The notes under the pieces were generated by a model, which saw nothing but the letters and a program-made list of their open reading frames with translations, was not told the origin of the DNA and searched no databases. Shown here one piece after another: positions 1 to 7,976 of a stretch of 64,000 nucleotides of DNA. Each line of letters opens with the position of its first letter. Position 1 is the stretch's first letter. Both the position numbers and the translations under genes were made by a program. Source of the stretch: JAVBQJ01 sp031549115 (GTDB taxonomy: Bacteria > Verrucomicrobiota > Lentisphaeria > Victivallales > Victivallaceae); contig JAVBQJ010000023.1 of the NCBI GenBank assembly GCA_031549115.1, positions 1 through 64,000 on the forward strand. Direction: 5' to 3'.

Positions 1-150
1 AAAACGATTTTGCAAAGACAGATTGCTTCGAACCTCATGGACGCATGGGTAAGGGAGAGTTTGCTTTGAAAAGGAAAGATTTTACAGAAAATACAAGAAA
101 AGTTGCGAAAGCTACTTGACAAAACCTATCATAGAAGGACAAAAGACAGT
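1..150 (+). other. left window edge, possible tail of an upstream gene
   Basis: Two forward frames are open from the left edge: frame 1 to a TGA at 67-69 and frame 3 to a TGA at 117-119. Either could be the C-terminal tail of a gene lying mostly outside the window, but the peptides are too short to recognise. A TTGACA at 116-121 has no convincing -10 partner before the next gene. Confidence 0.3.
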
Positions 151-711
151 ATGAGTCCTTTGGAGCCCCCCGGAATCATGCCGAAGCACGGCGGTTACCG
201 CCGACTCCGCACCTATATTCAATCACAGGTGATTTACGAGGCGACCATCCGCTTCTGCGAGCGTTATGTCAACCGCAAAGATCGTACTTTCGATCAAATG
301 GTTCAAGCCGCGCGTTCCGGAGTACAAAATATCGTGGAAGGGTCGGTCGATTCCGGCACCAGCAAAAAGATTGAATTCAAATTGACTGGTATCGCCCGCG
401 GTAGCCTTGAGGAACTTTACCGTGACTATTGCAATCATCTGTTTCGGCACCGCCTTCCACTCTGGCCGGATGACGACCCGCGTCGCAAACGCGTGGCATC
501 GAGCCGCATCGACACCCTGGATGACCTGCATAATCTGCTGGCCGACGCCGCGCCGTGGCAGGCCGAAGCGGAAGAGCGGTGTGCCAATGCCATGACCGCC
601 CTGATCCGCATGACCTGTTTTTTGCTCGATCGCCAGCTTGCCCGGCTCGAACGGGATTTTTTGACCGAGGGCGGTATCACCGAACGGCTCTACCGCACCC
701 GGAAAAGATAA
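151..711 (+). CDS. four helix bundle protein (S23/suffix-domain type)
   Basis: A 186-residue soluble protein of the four-helix-bundle (S23-like) family. The signature is the stretch PKHGGYRRLRTY, then FCERYVNRKDRTFDQMVQAARSG and QNIVEGS, with ARGSLEELYRDY further on. The biochemical role of this family is not established. The open frame extends upstream to a TTG at 103, but the ATG at 151 has an AAGGA about 11 nt upstream and fits better. The ATG at 178, with GGAG 9 nt upstream and just before PKHGG, is also possible. It converges on the SGNH hydrolase, whose stop lies 5 bases away, with no clear terminator between them. Confidence 0.75.
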   Translation: MSPLEPPGIMPKHGGYRRLRTYIQSQVIYEATIRFCERYVNRKDRTFDQMVQAARSGVQNIVEGSVDSGTSKKIEFKLTGIARGSLEELYRDYCNHLFRHRLPLWPDDDPRRKRVASSRIDTLDDLHNLLADAAPWQAEAEERCANAMTALIRMTCFLLDRQLARLERDFLTEGGITERLYRTRKR

Positions 712-715
712 AACT

Positions 716-1354
716 TTACTCCCGCACCCATGGCAGCAGCAGGTCGGCCAGGCGCCGGTAACCGGCGCTCGAAAGATGCAGGCCGTCGCGGAAAATGGCG
801 CGGTCGATCATTCCACCGGGCGCCAGCTCCGGTCCGAAATCACGGAATTCGGCGCCATGCCGCGCCGCCGTCTCCGGCAGCCCGGCGTTGATCGCGGCAA
901 TCGGATAATCACCCTCGCGCGGCAGCAAACCGAGCAAAAGAATCCGCGCTTCCGGACAACGGATACGGATTTCCGCCAGCAATCGGTCGATGCCTTCGAC
1001 CGCCTCCTCCGGCGTCGCCACCGGAAGCTGATGCAGATTGTTGGTGCCGATCAAAAGCACGATCTTCCGTGGATTGCACGCCAATTGGCCGCCGGCGGTG
1101 ATCCGGTACAGCACATCCTGGATCATATCGCCGGTGACGCCGAAGTTTTCCGCCCCCAACGGCGCCAGTTCCCGCTCCCAGATCTCCAGACCGCCCCGGT
1201 GCGGATGCGAAGCGCTGAAGCTCCATAACTGGGTGATCGAATCCCCCAGGAACATCACCGGGATATCGCGCTTCGCGGCGGCAAGCGCGGTCAATTCCTG
1301 CCGCAAGCCGACCGACCAATCGTCGCGGACCGCCGGAATCAGCGCCGGGTTCAC
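716..1354 (-). CDS. SGNH/GDSL-family hydrolase (esterase)
   Basis: A 212-residue SGNH hydrolase, probably a carbohydrate or acyl esterase. Block I is FLGDSITQLW with the nucleophile Ser near residue 39. The Gly block is NFGVTGD, block III is LIGTNNLHQL, and block V is RDGLHLSSAGY with the catalytic Asp190/His193 pair. The layout resembles PAF-acetylhydrolase-like members. The frame continues far upstream, but that part lies on the preceding gene and is not protein-like. The GTG at 1352-1354 overlaps the TGA of the DUF4838 gene (GTGA) and has GGAG just upstream, so translational coupling sets the start. No signal peptide is visible, so it is either cytoplasmic or exported by another route. It is the last gene of glycan locus A. 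Confidence 0.85.
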   Translation of the reverse strand: MNPALIPAVRDDWSVGLRQELTALAAAKRDIPVMFLGDSITQLWSFSASHPHRGGLEIWERELAPLGAENFGVTGDMIQDVLYRITAGGQLACNPRKIVLLIGTNNLHQLPVATPEEAVEGIDRLLAEIRIRCPEARILLLGLLPREGDYPIAAINAGLPETAARHGAEFRDFGPELAPGGMIDRAIFRDGLHLSSAGYRRLADLLLPWVRE

Positions 1355-3132
1355 AACTCCCCCCGTTGCTTCAGCCCCTCCTCGACCCGGCTGAACCACG
1401 CGTCCATTGTCCGGGCACTGCCGCCCTCGGCATAGTGAGTGATGCCGCGTTGTTGCGCCAATTGGCGCAGCTTCGTCAGCAATCCGGCGGGCGCTTCCGT
1501 TGCCGGATAGTGATTCGGCCAGGTCAACTGCAAATACCAGTACGGCAGCCATAGCAATTCGACTCGTTCGCGTTCCTCCGGCGTCACCGCCAACGCATTC
1601 ACCCGTTCGAGGGCCGCAACGGCGCGCCGGTAGAATTCGGGCGAGGTCATCTGCGACGGATCCCAGTAGGCGAAGCTGTGCCGGTTCGGATCGTCGCTCA
1701 ATTCCAGCAACAGCTTCAGATATTCGCGCACCGCCGGCGCGGCGGCACCGTAATAACCGTCGCAGAATTCGGCGATCAATACTTCGGGATCGAGCGTGGC
1801 GTCCCATAACGTCCGGGCGATCAGGTACTGGCGCAATTCCGCCAATTCCCCGTCGGGGCTGTGCCAGTCGCCCAACACCAGAACGCCCAGGAGATGGCTC
1901 GACGCGTAACTCTGCAAGTCGCGCACCAGCGTAACCAGATAGGGATTCGGGGCGAAGTAGTGGAAAAAATTCACCGCGTAATGCCAGACGTGAATATTCG
2001 GGGTCAACGCCGCCCACGCCGGCAGCTCCCGCGATGTGGCAAATTCACATGTCATCGGTTCCGTAATTCCCGTCTCCGGACAGGCGAAGCCGTGCACGAA
2101 GCAGCCGGTATGACACAGCCGGATGATCACATTCGCCTCCGGTACCGCGTGCTTCGGCGCCCGCTGGGTATGCTGATAAGCCAGCGTCGAAACCATTTTG
2201 CCGGGAAACTCCTTCGCCACCTCCCGCGCAATCGCGTTGACGAAATAGACCAGCGCCCCGGAGGGCGAGCCCTCGCGCTCGTTCATCGCCAGGCACGCTT
2301 CGCATTCGCAGCCGTTCCCGCCGGTGCCGGCATCCATCTGCGACACTTCGACGATGTCGACTTCGGGGTGTTCCCGCAAATACGCCAGCACCCGTTCGGT
2401 GGCGACCCGCGACACTTCGGGGTTGGTCAGGCACAGCTGCGCGCCCTCCCAGGCATCGGTGATCCGCTTGCCGCCGCGCAGGCTGAAGTACTCCGGGTGG
2501 GCGGCGAAAAACTCATCCGGCGGGACGAAACGGAACATGGTGTGGACCTCCGGGAAATCGACTCGTCCTCCGACCGAATCGTCCAATTGGTGCATCCGTC
2601 CGTTCAACCGCTGTTTCAGGGAAATATCCCGGCCATAGGCGCCGGCGTACAGGACTTCACGCCCGAAAAAAGACGGAACGAACGCATAGTCGACCTCGGG
2701 CAGCACCGCCGCCGCAAAGGGTGGCCGCACCGTGCAATCGCCGGTGAGATAACGGACGCCGTAGAGCTGCTCCATCAATACATACACGCTGTAGATCTCT
2801 CCCCGCGCGTTGCCGCCGCGCAGAAACACCTCGCCGTCACGGCTGCGCAGCCTCACCCCGTCCGCCGCCAATGACCGCAGCTCCTCCGGCGCAATCACCG
2901 CCAGCGACTTCGCCGTGGGCCCGACATGCCAGCCGAATGCCGCCGGAGCCTCGTTTTCCCGCACGATCACCGGCTCGAAACCGGACAATTCGCGCAACTC
3001 CGTCTGCAACGCCTGCGCCGCGTACATGACCGGAAGAGCCGGGTCGGCCGGGACGATGATTTGCGCGTCGTTCCATTCGACGCCTTGCAACGCCAATGCC
3101 GCCATGAGTATCAATCCGAATAAAGCTTTCAT
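1351..3132 (-). CDS. DUF4838 domain-containing secreted protein
   Basis: A 593-residue protein with an N-terminal signal peptide (MKALFGLILMAALALQG). It belongs to the DUF4838 family, found near glycoside hydrolases in Bacteroidota, Lentisphaerota and Planctomycetota. An N-terminal GH20b-like region (about 20-145: ALQTELRELSG, GEIYSVYVLMEQLYGVRYL) precedes a TIM-barrel-like DUF4838 core. The core carries HPEYFSLRGGKR and a CxCxxC motif (Cys275, 277, 280) after VSQMD. All four DUF4838 proteins in this window share that motif. The start overlaps the stop of the upstream TIM-barrel hydrolase (ATGA), and its own stop overlaps the SGNH start. Activity is unproven; a role in glycan binding or hydrolysis is inferred from family and context. 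Confidence 0.85.
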   Translation of the reverse strand: MKALFGLILMAALALQGVEWNDAQIIVPADPALPVMYAAQALQTELRELSGFEPVIVRENEAPAAFGWHVGPTAKSLAVIAPEELRSLAADGVRLRSRDGEVFLRGGNARGEIYSVYVLMEQLYGVRYLTGDCTVRPPFAAAVLPEVDYAFVPSFFGREVLYAGAYGRDISLKQRLNGRMHQLDDSVGGRVDFPEVHTMFRFVPPDEFFAAHPEYFSLRGGKRITDAWEGAQLCLTNPEVSRVATERVLAYLREHPEVDIVEVSQMDAGTGGNGCECEACLAMNEREGSPSGALVYFVNAIAREVAKEFPGKMVSTLAYQHTQRAPKHAVPEANVIIRLCHTGCFVHGFACPETGITEPMTCEFATSRELPAWAALTPNIHVWHYAVNFFHYFAPNPYLVTLVRDLQSYASSHLLGVLVLGDWHSPDGELAELRQYLIARTLWDATLDPEVLIAEFCDGYYGAAAPAVREYLKLLLELSDDPNRHSFAYWDPSQMTSPEFYRRAVAALERVNALAVTPEERERVELLWLPYWYLQLTWPNHYPATEAPAGLLTKLRQLAQQRGITHYAEGGSARTMDAWFSRVEEGLKQRGEL

Positions 3133-5117
3133 TTTACCTCCAGAATATCATGAATCGCCACCGATTCAATCCGGCACTCCATGGTGCCGTCGTTGTATTG
3201 CCATGCCACCTCCCGCGCCCCCGGCTGCAGCCGCACCGACTGCGGCGCACCGCAGCGCAGCCGGATGACGGCCGGGCCCGACGGCGGCACCTCTTCGACC
3301 ATGTGCAAACGCGGCGTCAGGCACGGATTGACCGCGCGATTGACCAGGTGCACCAACAGACTGCCGCCCTTTCGGCGCAGCGTCACCTCCACACTCGGCT
3401 GCGCCTCCACCTCCAAACAGTGCGGAATCGCCAGAGCCCGCAGCAATTGCGCGAAAAAGCGGCGCAGCCGGGGTTGATGCGTCTGGTAATAACTCCACAT
3501 CAGATCGCCGTGAATACCGACGATTTTACCGGCGCCGACGCGCCGGATCGTCACCGCCGGAAACGGCGTCTCGTCTTTTCCGGGCTGCTGGTCAGCCAGA
3601 AACGGCGCGTAAGCCTCCGCCTCGCGCAACGCCACCGGCTGCCAACCCCCTCCCCCGGTCGCCGCCTCGCCGTCGACGGCGAGGAACCACGGCGTATGCC
3701 GGATGTCGCCATCCGGCGCCACTCCCAGCAACGCGCCCTGTGCTCCAGCCATGCGGCTGCCGCTCAGGATCGCGACCCCTCCGGCGGCGGCATAGCGCTC
3801 CAGCGCCACGGTCAATTCCGGCGTCAGGTCGTCCTGTTCGCCGATCGCCACCAATTTGTAGTCGCCGAGCCGTTCCAATAGGCGGTTTTCATCCTGAATG
3901 TCGACATGCCAGTGATTTTCCATCAATATATGCAGTGTGCCCTCGGCGGCGTGGAAGCCGTTGCCCATACAGTGCGGCAGGGTATTGTGCCGGAAGCTGT
4001 GCCCGTCGCCGTGCAGCACCACCGCCTCGGGCACCGATTCGGTGTGCTGGCTGAACGGCTGCCGCTCCCGGACGAAAGCGCCGACCCCGGCGAAAATCCG
4101 GTGCTGCCAGTCGCACAAATACCCGGAACGCTGCGGATCGGCGTAAATCAGCATGCCGCCGCCGCAGGAACCGACCTCGGCGGCTTCCTGGCACAAGCCG
4201 GCCAACTCCTTGACCTGGCGCGGAATGTCGTCGTCCGGCGTACAGAAGCCCCACGCCATCAGATTCCACGGCATGCCGTGCCCGGCCAGATAACGCCCCT
4301 CCATCTGGGCGCGTTCGCAGCCGAAGCTGGACATGAAGTCGCCGGAAAGGAAGTCGACCGGCACGGTTACCGCTCCCGGCTGGCGCATGCTGTACATCCA
4401 GTTGCTGCATACCAGGCACGACGGCCGGTGCCGGTGAACGGCATCGGTATAACGCCGGACATATTCGACGAAAAGCTCCATATGGAAGCGGCGCCACGCC
4501 GTCCACGCCGGATCGGTCCGCTCGACCGGCGCCGCCGCGATTCCGGTGCGCCGGGTGAATTCCGCCCGGCACCGCTCGCAGTAGCACTCGCGCAGCGCCC
4601 AGTTTTCGCCGTCGATCCAGAAGCCGTCGACCTCGTATTCATCGAGGATTTCCAGCAATTGCGGAATCATCAGTTGCTGCAGGTACGGCCCGGTCAGGCA
4701 CGCGATGCCGCCGCCCGTCCGCGGCCGGTCGTAAATTCCCGCCCACGGATTCACCAGATCTCCCGCGGCGGTCCGCATGCCCCACTCCGGGTGGTGCGTG
4801 ATCGCCTGATCGTCCCACAGGCCGGAATAGTGTACCAAGAGCGGGATGCCGAGTTTGCGGGTCACGTCGCGGTGAATCCGCAGCGCATCGCGGACGATAC
4901 CGGGTGCCGCATAACCGACCCGGGTCGGGTAGGAGGCGAAGCCGGGGTGTCCCTTGCAGTCGCATTGGACGAAATCCGGACGGACCAGCCGCAGCCGCTC
5001 CTCCAGCATTTCCGGCGTCAATTCGGCGCCGAGGTTGTGGTCGAATGCGGTCGCATGCAGATCGTAATGCATGCCGAAGAAGGCGTCCGCCATCCAGTTT
5101 TTCACACATCGGGTCAT
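3129..5117 (-). CDS. TIM-barrel glycoside hydrolase-like protein (GHL6/GH42-type)
   Basis: A 662-residue protein with no signal peptide. Residues about 1-345 look like a (beta/alpha)8 barrel of the GHL6/alpha-amylase-like superfamily. DGFWIDGENW (Asp169, Glu171) is followed by CYCERCRAEF, a CxCxxC element (Cys178, 180, 183). Residues about 365-560 resemble the Rossmann-like trimerisation domain of GH42 enzymes (YKLVAIGEQDDLTPE, RYAAAGGVAILSG), and a C-terminal beta-rich domain follows. The substrate cannot be assigned. It starts 3 nt after the pseudopilin stop and ends in an ATGA overlap with the DUF4838 gene, so it is mid-operon. An alternative reading is a GH29-like or other GH-A clan enzyme. 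Confidence 0.75.
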   Translation of the reverse strand: MTRCVKNWMADAFFGMHYDLHATAFDHNLGAELTPEMLEERLRLVRPDFVQCDCKGHPGFASYPTRVGYAAPGIVRDALRIHRDVTRKLGIPLLVHYSGLWDDQAITHHPEWGMRTAAGDLVNPWAGIYDRPRTGGGIACLTGPYLQQLMIPQLLEILDEYEVDGFWIDGENWALRECYCERCRAEFTRRTGIAAAPVERTDPAWTAWRRFHMELFVEYVRRYTDAVHRHRPSCLVCSNWMYSMRQPGAVTVPVDFLSGDFMSSFGCERAQMEGRYLAGHGMPWNLMAWGFCTPDDDIPRQVKELAGLCQEAAEVGSCGGGMLIYADPQRSGYLCDWQHRIFAGVGAFVRERQPFSQHTESVPEAVVLHGDGHSFRHNTLPHCMGNGFHAAEGTLHILMENHWHVDIQDENRLLERLGDYKLVAIGEQDDLTPELTVALERYAAAGGVAILSGSRMAGAQGALLGVAPDGDIRHTPWFLAVDGEAATGGGGWQPVALREAEAYAPFLADQQPGKDETPFPAVTIRRVGAGKIVGIHGDLMWSYYQTHQPRLRRFFAQLLRALAIPHCLEVEAQPSVEVTLRRKGGSLLVHLVNRAVNPCLTPRLHMVEEVPPSGPAVIRLRCGAPQSVRLQPGAREVAWQYNDGTMECRIESVAIHDILEVK

Positions 5118-5120
5118 AGT

Positions 5121-5822
5121 TCACCAGGGATCGACGTTAAGCTCGTCGAAAGCTTTCCACATATTGGTAAGTCTCATTGCATGATAGAGCGCGCCGTTGG
5201 TATAGCCGGAATAAATCGACGAATTATTGAAGGTCCGGACACTGCCGTCATTCCACAGGACATTGAACTTCGCCGTGCCGTGATCCGACGCATAATCCGG
5301 TATGAAACCATCGCTCAGGATGGTCTTCAGATCCGGATGGGTAATTCTCGTGGAAGCGCGATTGGCCTCGGGAACCTCCCACTCCGCCGCCCACCAGGGC
5401 AACAAATAATAATAGCTGCTGTAGGTGGTATTGTCGTCATAGCCCGGATCGTCGGGGAAGCGACAGCCGTTGGTGCCGCCTGACGGCGCCGAATACATCT
5501 TCGTATTGGCCGGACAATTGTATACCTCCTTGGATTTCAGGTACTCCTGACTGTAAAGCAGGCCGTGGCTGTAAAATTCGCCGACGCCGCAGATTTCATG
5601 CGGCTGCCAGGAGTAATGAGTGGTGAAACTCACCGGCAGATAGTCGTTGTTATCGCCCGCATACATCGTCATCGCCAATCCGAACTGCTTCAGGTTGCCG
5701 ATGCACTTGGCATTCTGCGCCGCCGCCCGCGCCTTCGACAGCGCCGGCAGCAGCATGCTGGCGAGAATCGCTATGATAGCGATAACGACCAACAATTCAA
5801 TTAGTGTGAATTTTTTTCTCAT
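5121..5822 (-). CDS. prepilin-type (H-X9-DG-like) pseudopilin, locus A
   Basis: A 233-residue type IV pilin-like protein. The type III signal sequence [19 protein letters not shown] has Glu5 of the mature protein and a long hydrophobic helix, followed by [18 protein letters not shown], typical of Lentisphaerota and Planctomycetota pseudopilins. The C-terminal motif is H-X10-DG ([13 protein letters not shown]), one residue longer than the usual H-X9-DG. The residue before the cleavage site is Lys rather than Gly. I prefer the ATG at 5822 because AAGGA lies 9 nt upstream; an ATG at 5831 is also in frame. It is the second gene of locus A, between the regulator and the enzymes. The secretion/assembly machinery is not in this window. 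Confidence 0.88.
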   Translation of the reverse strand: MRKKFTLIELLVVIAIIAILASMLLPALSKARAAAQNAKCIGNLKQFGLAMTMYAGDNNDYLPVSFTTHYSWQPHEICGVGEFYSHGLLYSQEYLKSKEVYNCPANTKMYSAPSGGTNGCRFPDDPGYDDNTTYSSYYYLLPWWAAEWEVPEANRASTRITHPDLKTILSDGFIPDYASDHGTAKFNVLWNDGSVRTFNNSSIYSGYTNGALYHAMRLTNMWKAFDELNVDPW

Positions 5823-5859
5823 GCTTTCCATTCCTTAGCGTTTGGTGGTTTTCCGATTA

Positions 5860-6936
5860 TCAGAACGCCTGAATCCTGGCCAAAGATTCCGCGCCCGCGT
5901 TGGTAAGCGAATCGCCGGCGACGAAGCGCGGCGGGATATTCCGGCACGGGAAATCGACCGTGGGCTGCCGCAGACGCTGCGTCAGCATCTCCCAGGCGGC
6001 ACCGGCGATTTCCACCGGATCGAATTCGATCCGGGCCAGCGAAACCGGGAAGTGAAAGAAATTCCCGGTATTGGATTGGGTCAGTATCTGCAGCTCCTCC
6101 GGCACTTTGACGCCGAGTTCGAGCATCGCCCGCAGCGCCACATCGCAGAGGCCGTCGTCGTAGAAGAACACCGCGGAACGGCGCGACGCCCCGCTCCACC
6201 ACTTTTTGAACGCCGCATAGGCGAAGCGGCAATCCCAGCTCCACGGCACCTGAAGCAGCCGCTCCGAATCGTGACGCACCATTTCCAGCGCCATCTCCCC
6301 GTGCTCGTCCGGCCCGGCGCCCGCATCGGCCGGGTTCGACTGCGACGCCACCGCGAAGTCATGCAGGCCGCGTGCTTCCAGCTCGGCTTGCGCCATCCGG
6401 CACATCGCCTGGTAGTCCAACAGAATGGTATTCGGCCCGCGCTCTTTTCCGGTCAATACTTCGACGGTGGGAATCCCCTCTTTCCGGAAAAAATCCCCCC
6501 AGCGTTCCAGCCCGGTCAGCGACAGCACGCCATGGGTATTCTTCAGCAACAGCTTCAATGTTTCCACCGAGTCGCCGAATTCGCTGATCAGGATCACCCG
6601 GTAACCGGCGCGCTCGATCGCCTCGTGCGCCGCCTGAAAGAAGCTGCGGTAGAAGCGCGAAACCGGACACGCCAGCAGCTTGGCATCGACCAGGAGCGCA
6701 ATGTTGACCGGCCGCAGCTGTTCGGCGACAAACGAGCCGAGACGCTGGCGGCGTACGATCAAGCCTTCGGCGGCCAGCCGCGCCATCACGTTCTTGATGG
6801 TGATGGCACTGACGCCGAGAATCCGGCACAGCTCCGCATCCGCCGGGATCTGGCTTCCCGGACTCCACGTCCCGGAACCGATCTGCTGCCGGAAATACCG
6901 GTCCACCTGTCCGGATTTGGATAGCACCGCGCCCAT
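5860..6936 (-). CDS. GntR-type regulator with LacI-like sugar-binding domain
   Basis: A 358-residue transcription factor. Residues about 8-70 are a GntR winged helix-turn-helix (FRQQIGSGTWSPGSQIPADA, CRILGVSAITIKNVMARLAAEGLI, RRQRLGSFVAE). Residues about 75-345 are a periplasmic-binding-protein-like effector domain of LacI/GalR type (NIALLVDAKLL, FFYDDGLCDVALRAMLELG, SLARIEFDP). It should sense a sugar or oligosaccharide and control locus A, of which it is the first gene. A strong sigma70-like promoter lies at 6979-7006. The start has GGGGAAGTG just upstream. The pseudopilin begins 37 nt downstream, so the regulator is probably co-transcribed and autoregulated. Confidence 0.88.
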   Translation of the reverse strand: MGAVLSKSGQVDRYFRQQIGSGTWSPGSQIPADAELCRILGVSAITIKNVMARLAAEGLIVRRQRLGSFVAEQLRPVNIALLVDAKLLACPVSRFYRSFFQAAHEAIERAGYRVILISEFGDSVETLKLLLKNTHGVLSLTGLERWGDFFRKEGIPTVEVLTGKERGPNTILLDYQAMCRMAQAELEARGLHDFAVASQSNPADAGAGPDEHGEMALEMVRHDSERLLQVPWSWDCRFAYAAFKKWWSGASRRSAVFFYDDGLCDVALRAMLELGVKVPEELQILTQSNTGNFFHFPVSLARIEFDPVEIAGAAWEMLTQRLRQPTVDFPCRNIPPRFVAGDSLTNAGAESLARIQAF

Positions 6937-6978
6937 TTTTCACTTCCCCGGTTGTCGTTTCACGCTGTCGATAGTTCT

Positions 6979-7006
6979 ATTATAGCAAAAAAAATCTTTT
7001 TGTCAA
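6979..7006 (-). promoter_or_regulatory. sigma70-type promoter of locus A
   Basis: Read on the minus strand: TTGACA (7001-7006), a 16-base spacer, then TATAAT (6979-6984). It lies in a very AT-rich gap (6937-7055) between the GntR-type regulator and the lipoprotein gene. The -10 is preceded by TTTGC, as in the promoter of locus B. Confidence 0.75.
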
Positions 7007-7055
7007 TAATAAAAGTATATTATATTCTTATATTTTACAAAAAAATTATCCTGCC

Positions 7056-7487
7056 TTACCAATAGACGATAACCGCCTGGCACTTTTGGGTTTCCGGGTT
7101 GTACCAGAGCTGCCGTGAAATTTCCTGGGCTTCATCTTCATAACGGTAGTGTTTGGAGTCGCGCCGCTCCCCGGCGTCCCACCATGGCAGCGAATCGACG
7201 GTGCCGCCGGGCGCCGCGCTTCCGCCAGCTGCAACCAACGAGAGCTCCCATTCCCGGATGATCCGGTCGATCACCTCCTGCGGGGCAAAGAAAGCCAGGC
7301 AGTATTGGGCGTCCCCACCCCACTCGTCGGCGAAAAAATAAACTCCGGTGACCGAATCCCCGGCGGGAAAGCCGAAACACTGTTCAAACCCCCGCCGGTT
7401 GGCTTTGCTGTCGGCTTTATCGACATCATACCGCGAACAGGAACACCAAAGCAGCAGCGCTGCCACAGCCATCCAAATTCTCATCAT
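7056..7487 (-). CDS. small putative lipoprotein
   Basis: A 143-residue protein of unknown function. The N-terminus MMRIWMAVAALLLWCSCSR is a short hydrophobic signal with Cys residues at a lipobox-like position, suggesting a lipoprotein, although the lipobox is not perfect. The mature part is acidic and soluble and matches no family I recognise. It lies 39 nt after a proline-rich secreted protein and is probably the last gene of the phoA-polB transcript. The start could be either of two adjacent ATG codons (7487 or 7484). Confidence 0.6.
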   Translation of the reverse strand: MMRIWMAVAALLLWCSCSRYDVDKADSKANRRGFEQCFGFPAGDSVTGVYFFADEWGGDAQYCLAFFAPQEVIDRIIREWELSLVAAGGSAAPGGTVDSLPWWDAGERRDSKHYRYEDEAQEISRQLWYNPETQKCQAVIVYW

Positions 7488-7526
7488 AACCGGTTTCCCA
7501 TATTGTTCAGAGATTCCCTCCCGGCG

Positions 7527-7952
7527 TCAGCGCGGATACAATGGGGATTTGCGGTCCAGCGAAGAGCCCGGCGGCATCGAAGAGCGCGGCGGCCACGGGT
7601 CCTGCGACGGGCGCGGAGCCGGCGGCGAATACGGCGCCTGTTCCCGCGGCCACGGCGGCCATTCAACCTTGGGCTCAACCGGCTTCAACGGTTCGACTTT
7701 GCGGAGCTCCGGCGCGGGGTCCGGCACAGGCGTTTCCGCCGGTTTTTCCTTCGGCGCTTCCACGGCTGGAGGTGCTTCCACCGGTTTTTCCTTCGGCGTT
7801 TCCGCGGCCGGAGGCGTCTCCGGCGCGGGAGCGGCCGGCTCGACGACAACGACGGTTTCCTCCGGGGCGGCGGCTTCGGCGTCAGGCGGCGTTTCCGCTC
7901 CGATCACGCCGAGCCCCACGAGCATCATTCCAATTCCGGCAATCGCTTTCAT
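7527..7952 (-). CDS. proline-rich secreted protein
   Basis: A 141-residue low-complexity protein. A signal peptide (MKAIAGIGMMLVGLGVIGAE) is followed by Pro/Glu/Ala/Lys-rich sequence with a repeated PKEKPxEAPP-like unit near residues 55-80. A Pro/Trp-rich tail (EWPPWPREQAPYSPP) ends the protein. It may be a periplasmic spacer or wall/outer-membrane-spanning linker, as in TonB-like stalks, but no catalytic or binding domain is visible. I chose the ATG at 7952 because GGAGGTG lies directly upstream; the in-frame ATG at 7967 would put extra charged residues before the signal. It starts 24 nt after the DNA polymerase gene. Confidence 0.6.
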   Translation of the reverse strand: MKAIAGIGMMLVGLGVIGAETPPDAEAAAPEETVVVVEPAAPAPETPPAAETPKEKPVEAPPAVEAPKEKPAETPVPDPAPELRKVEPLKPVEPKVEWPPWPREQAPYSPPAPRPSQDPWPPRSSMPPGSSLDRKSPLYPR

Positions 7953-7976
7953 AGCCCACCTCCGCATGTTGAAAAC

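Noticed and set aside
1355..2017. N-terminal extension of the SGNH hydrolase frame
   Set aside because: It lies entirely on the DUF4838 gene in another frame, is Arg/Gly-rich and lacks a ribosome-binding site; the GTGA overlap start is better.
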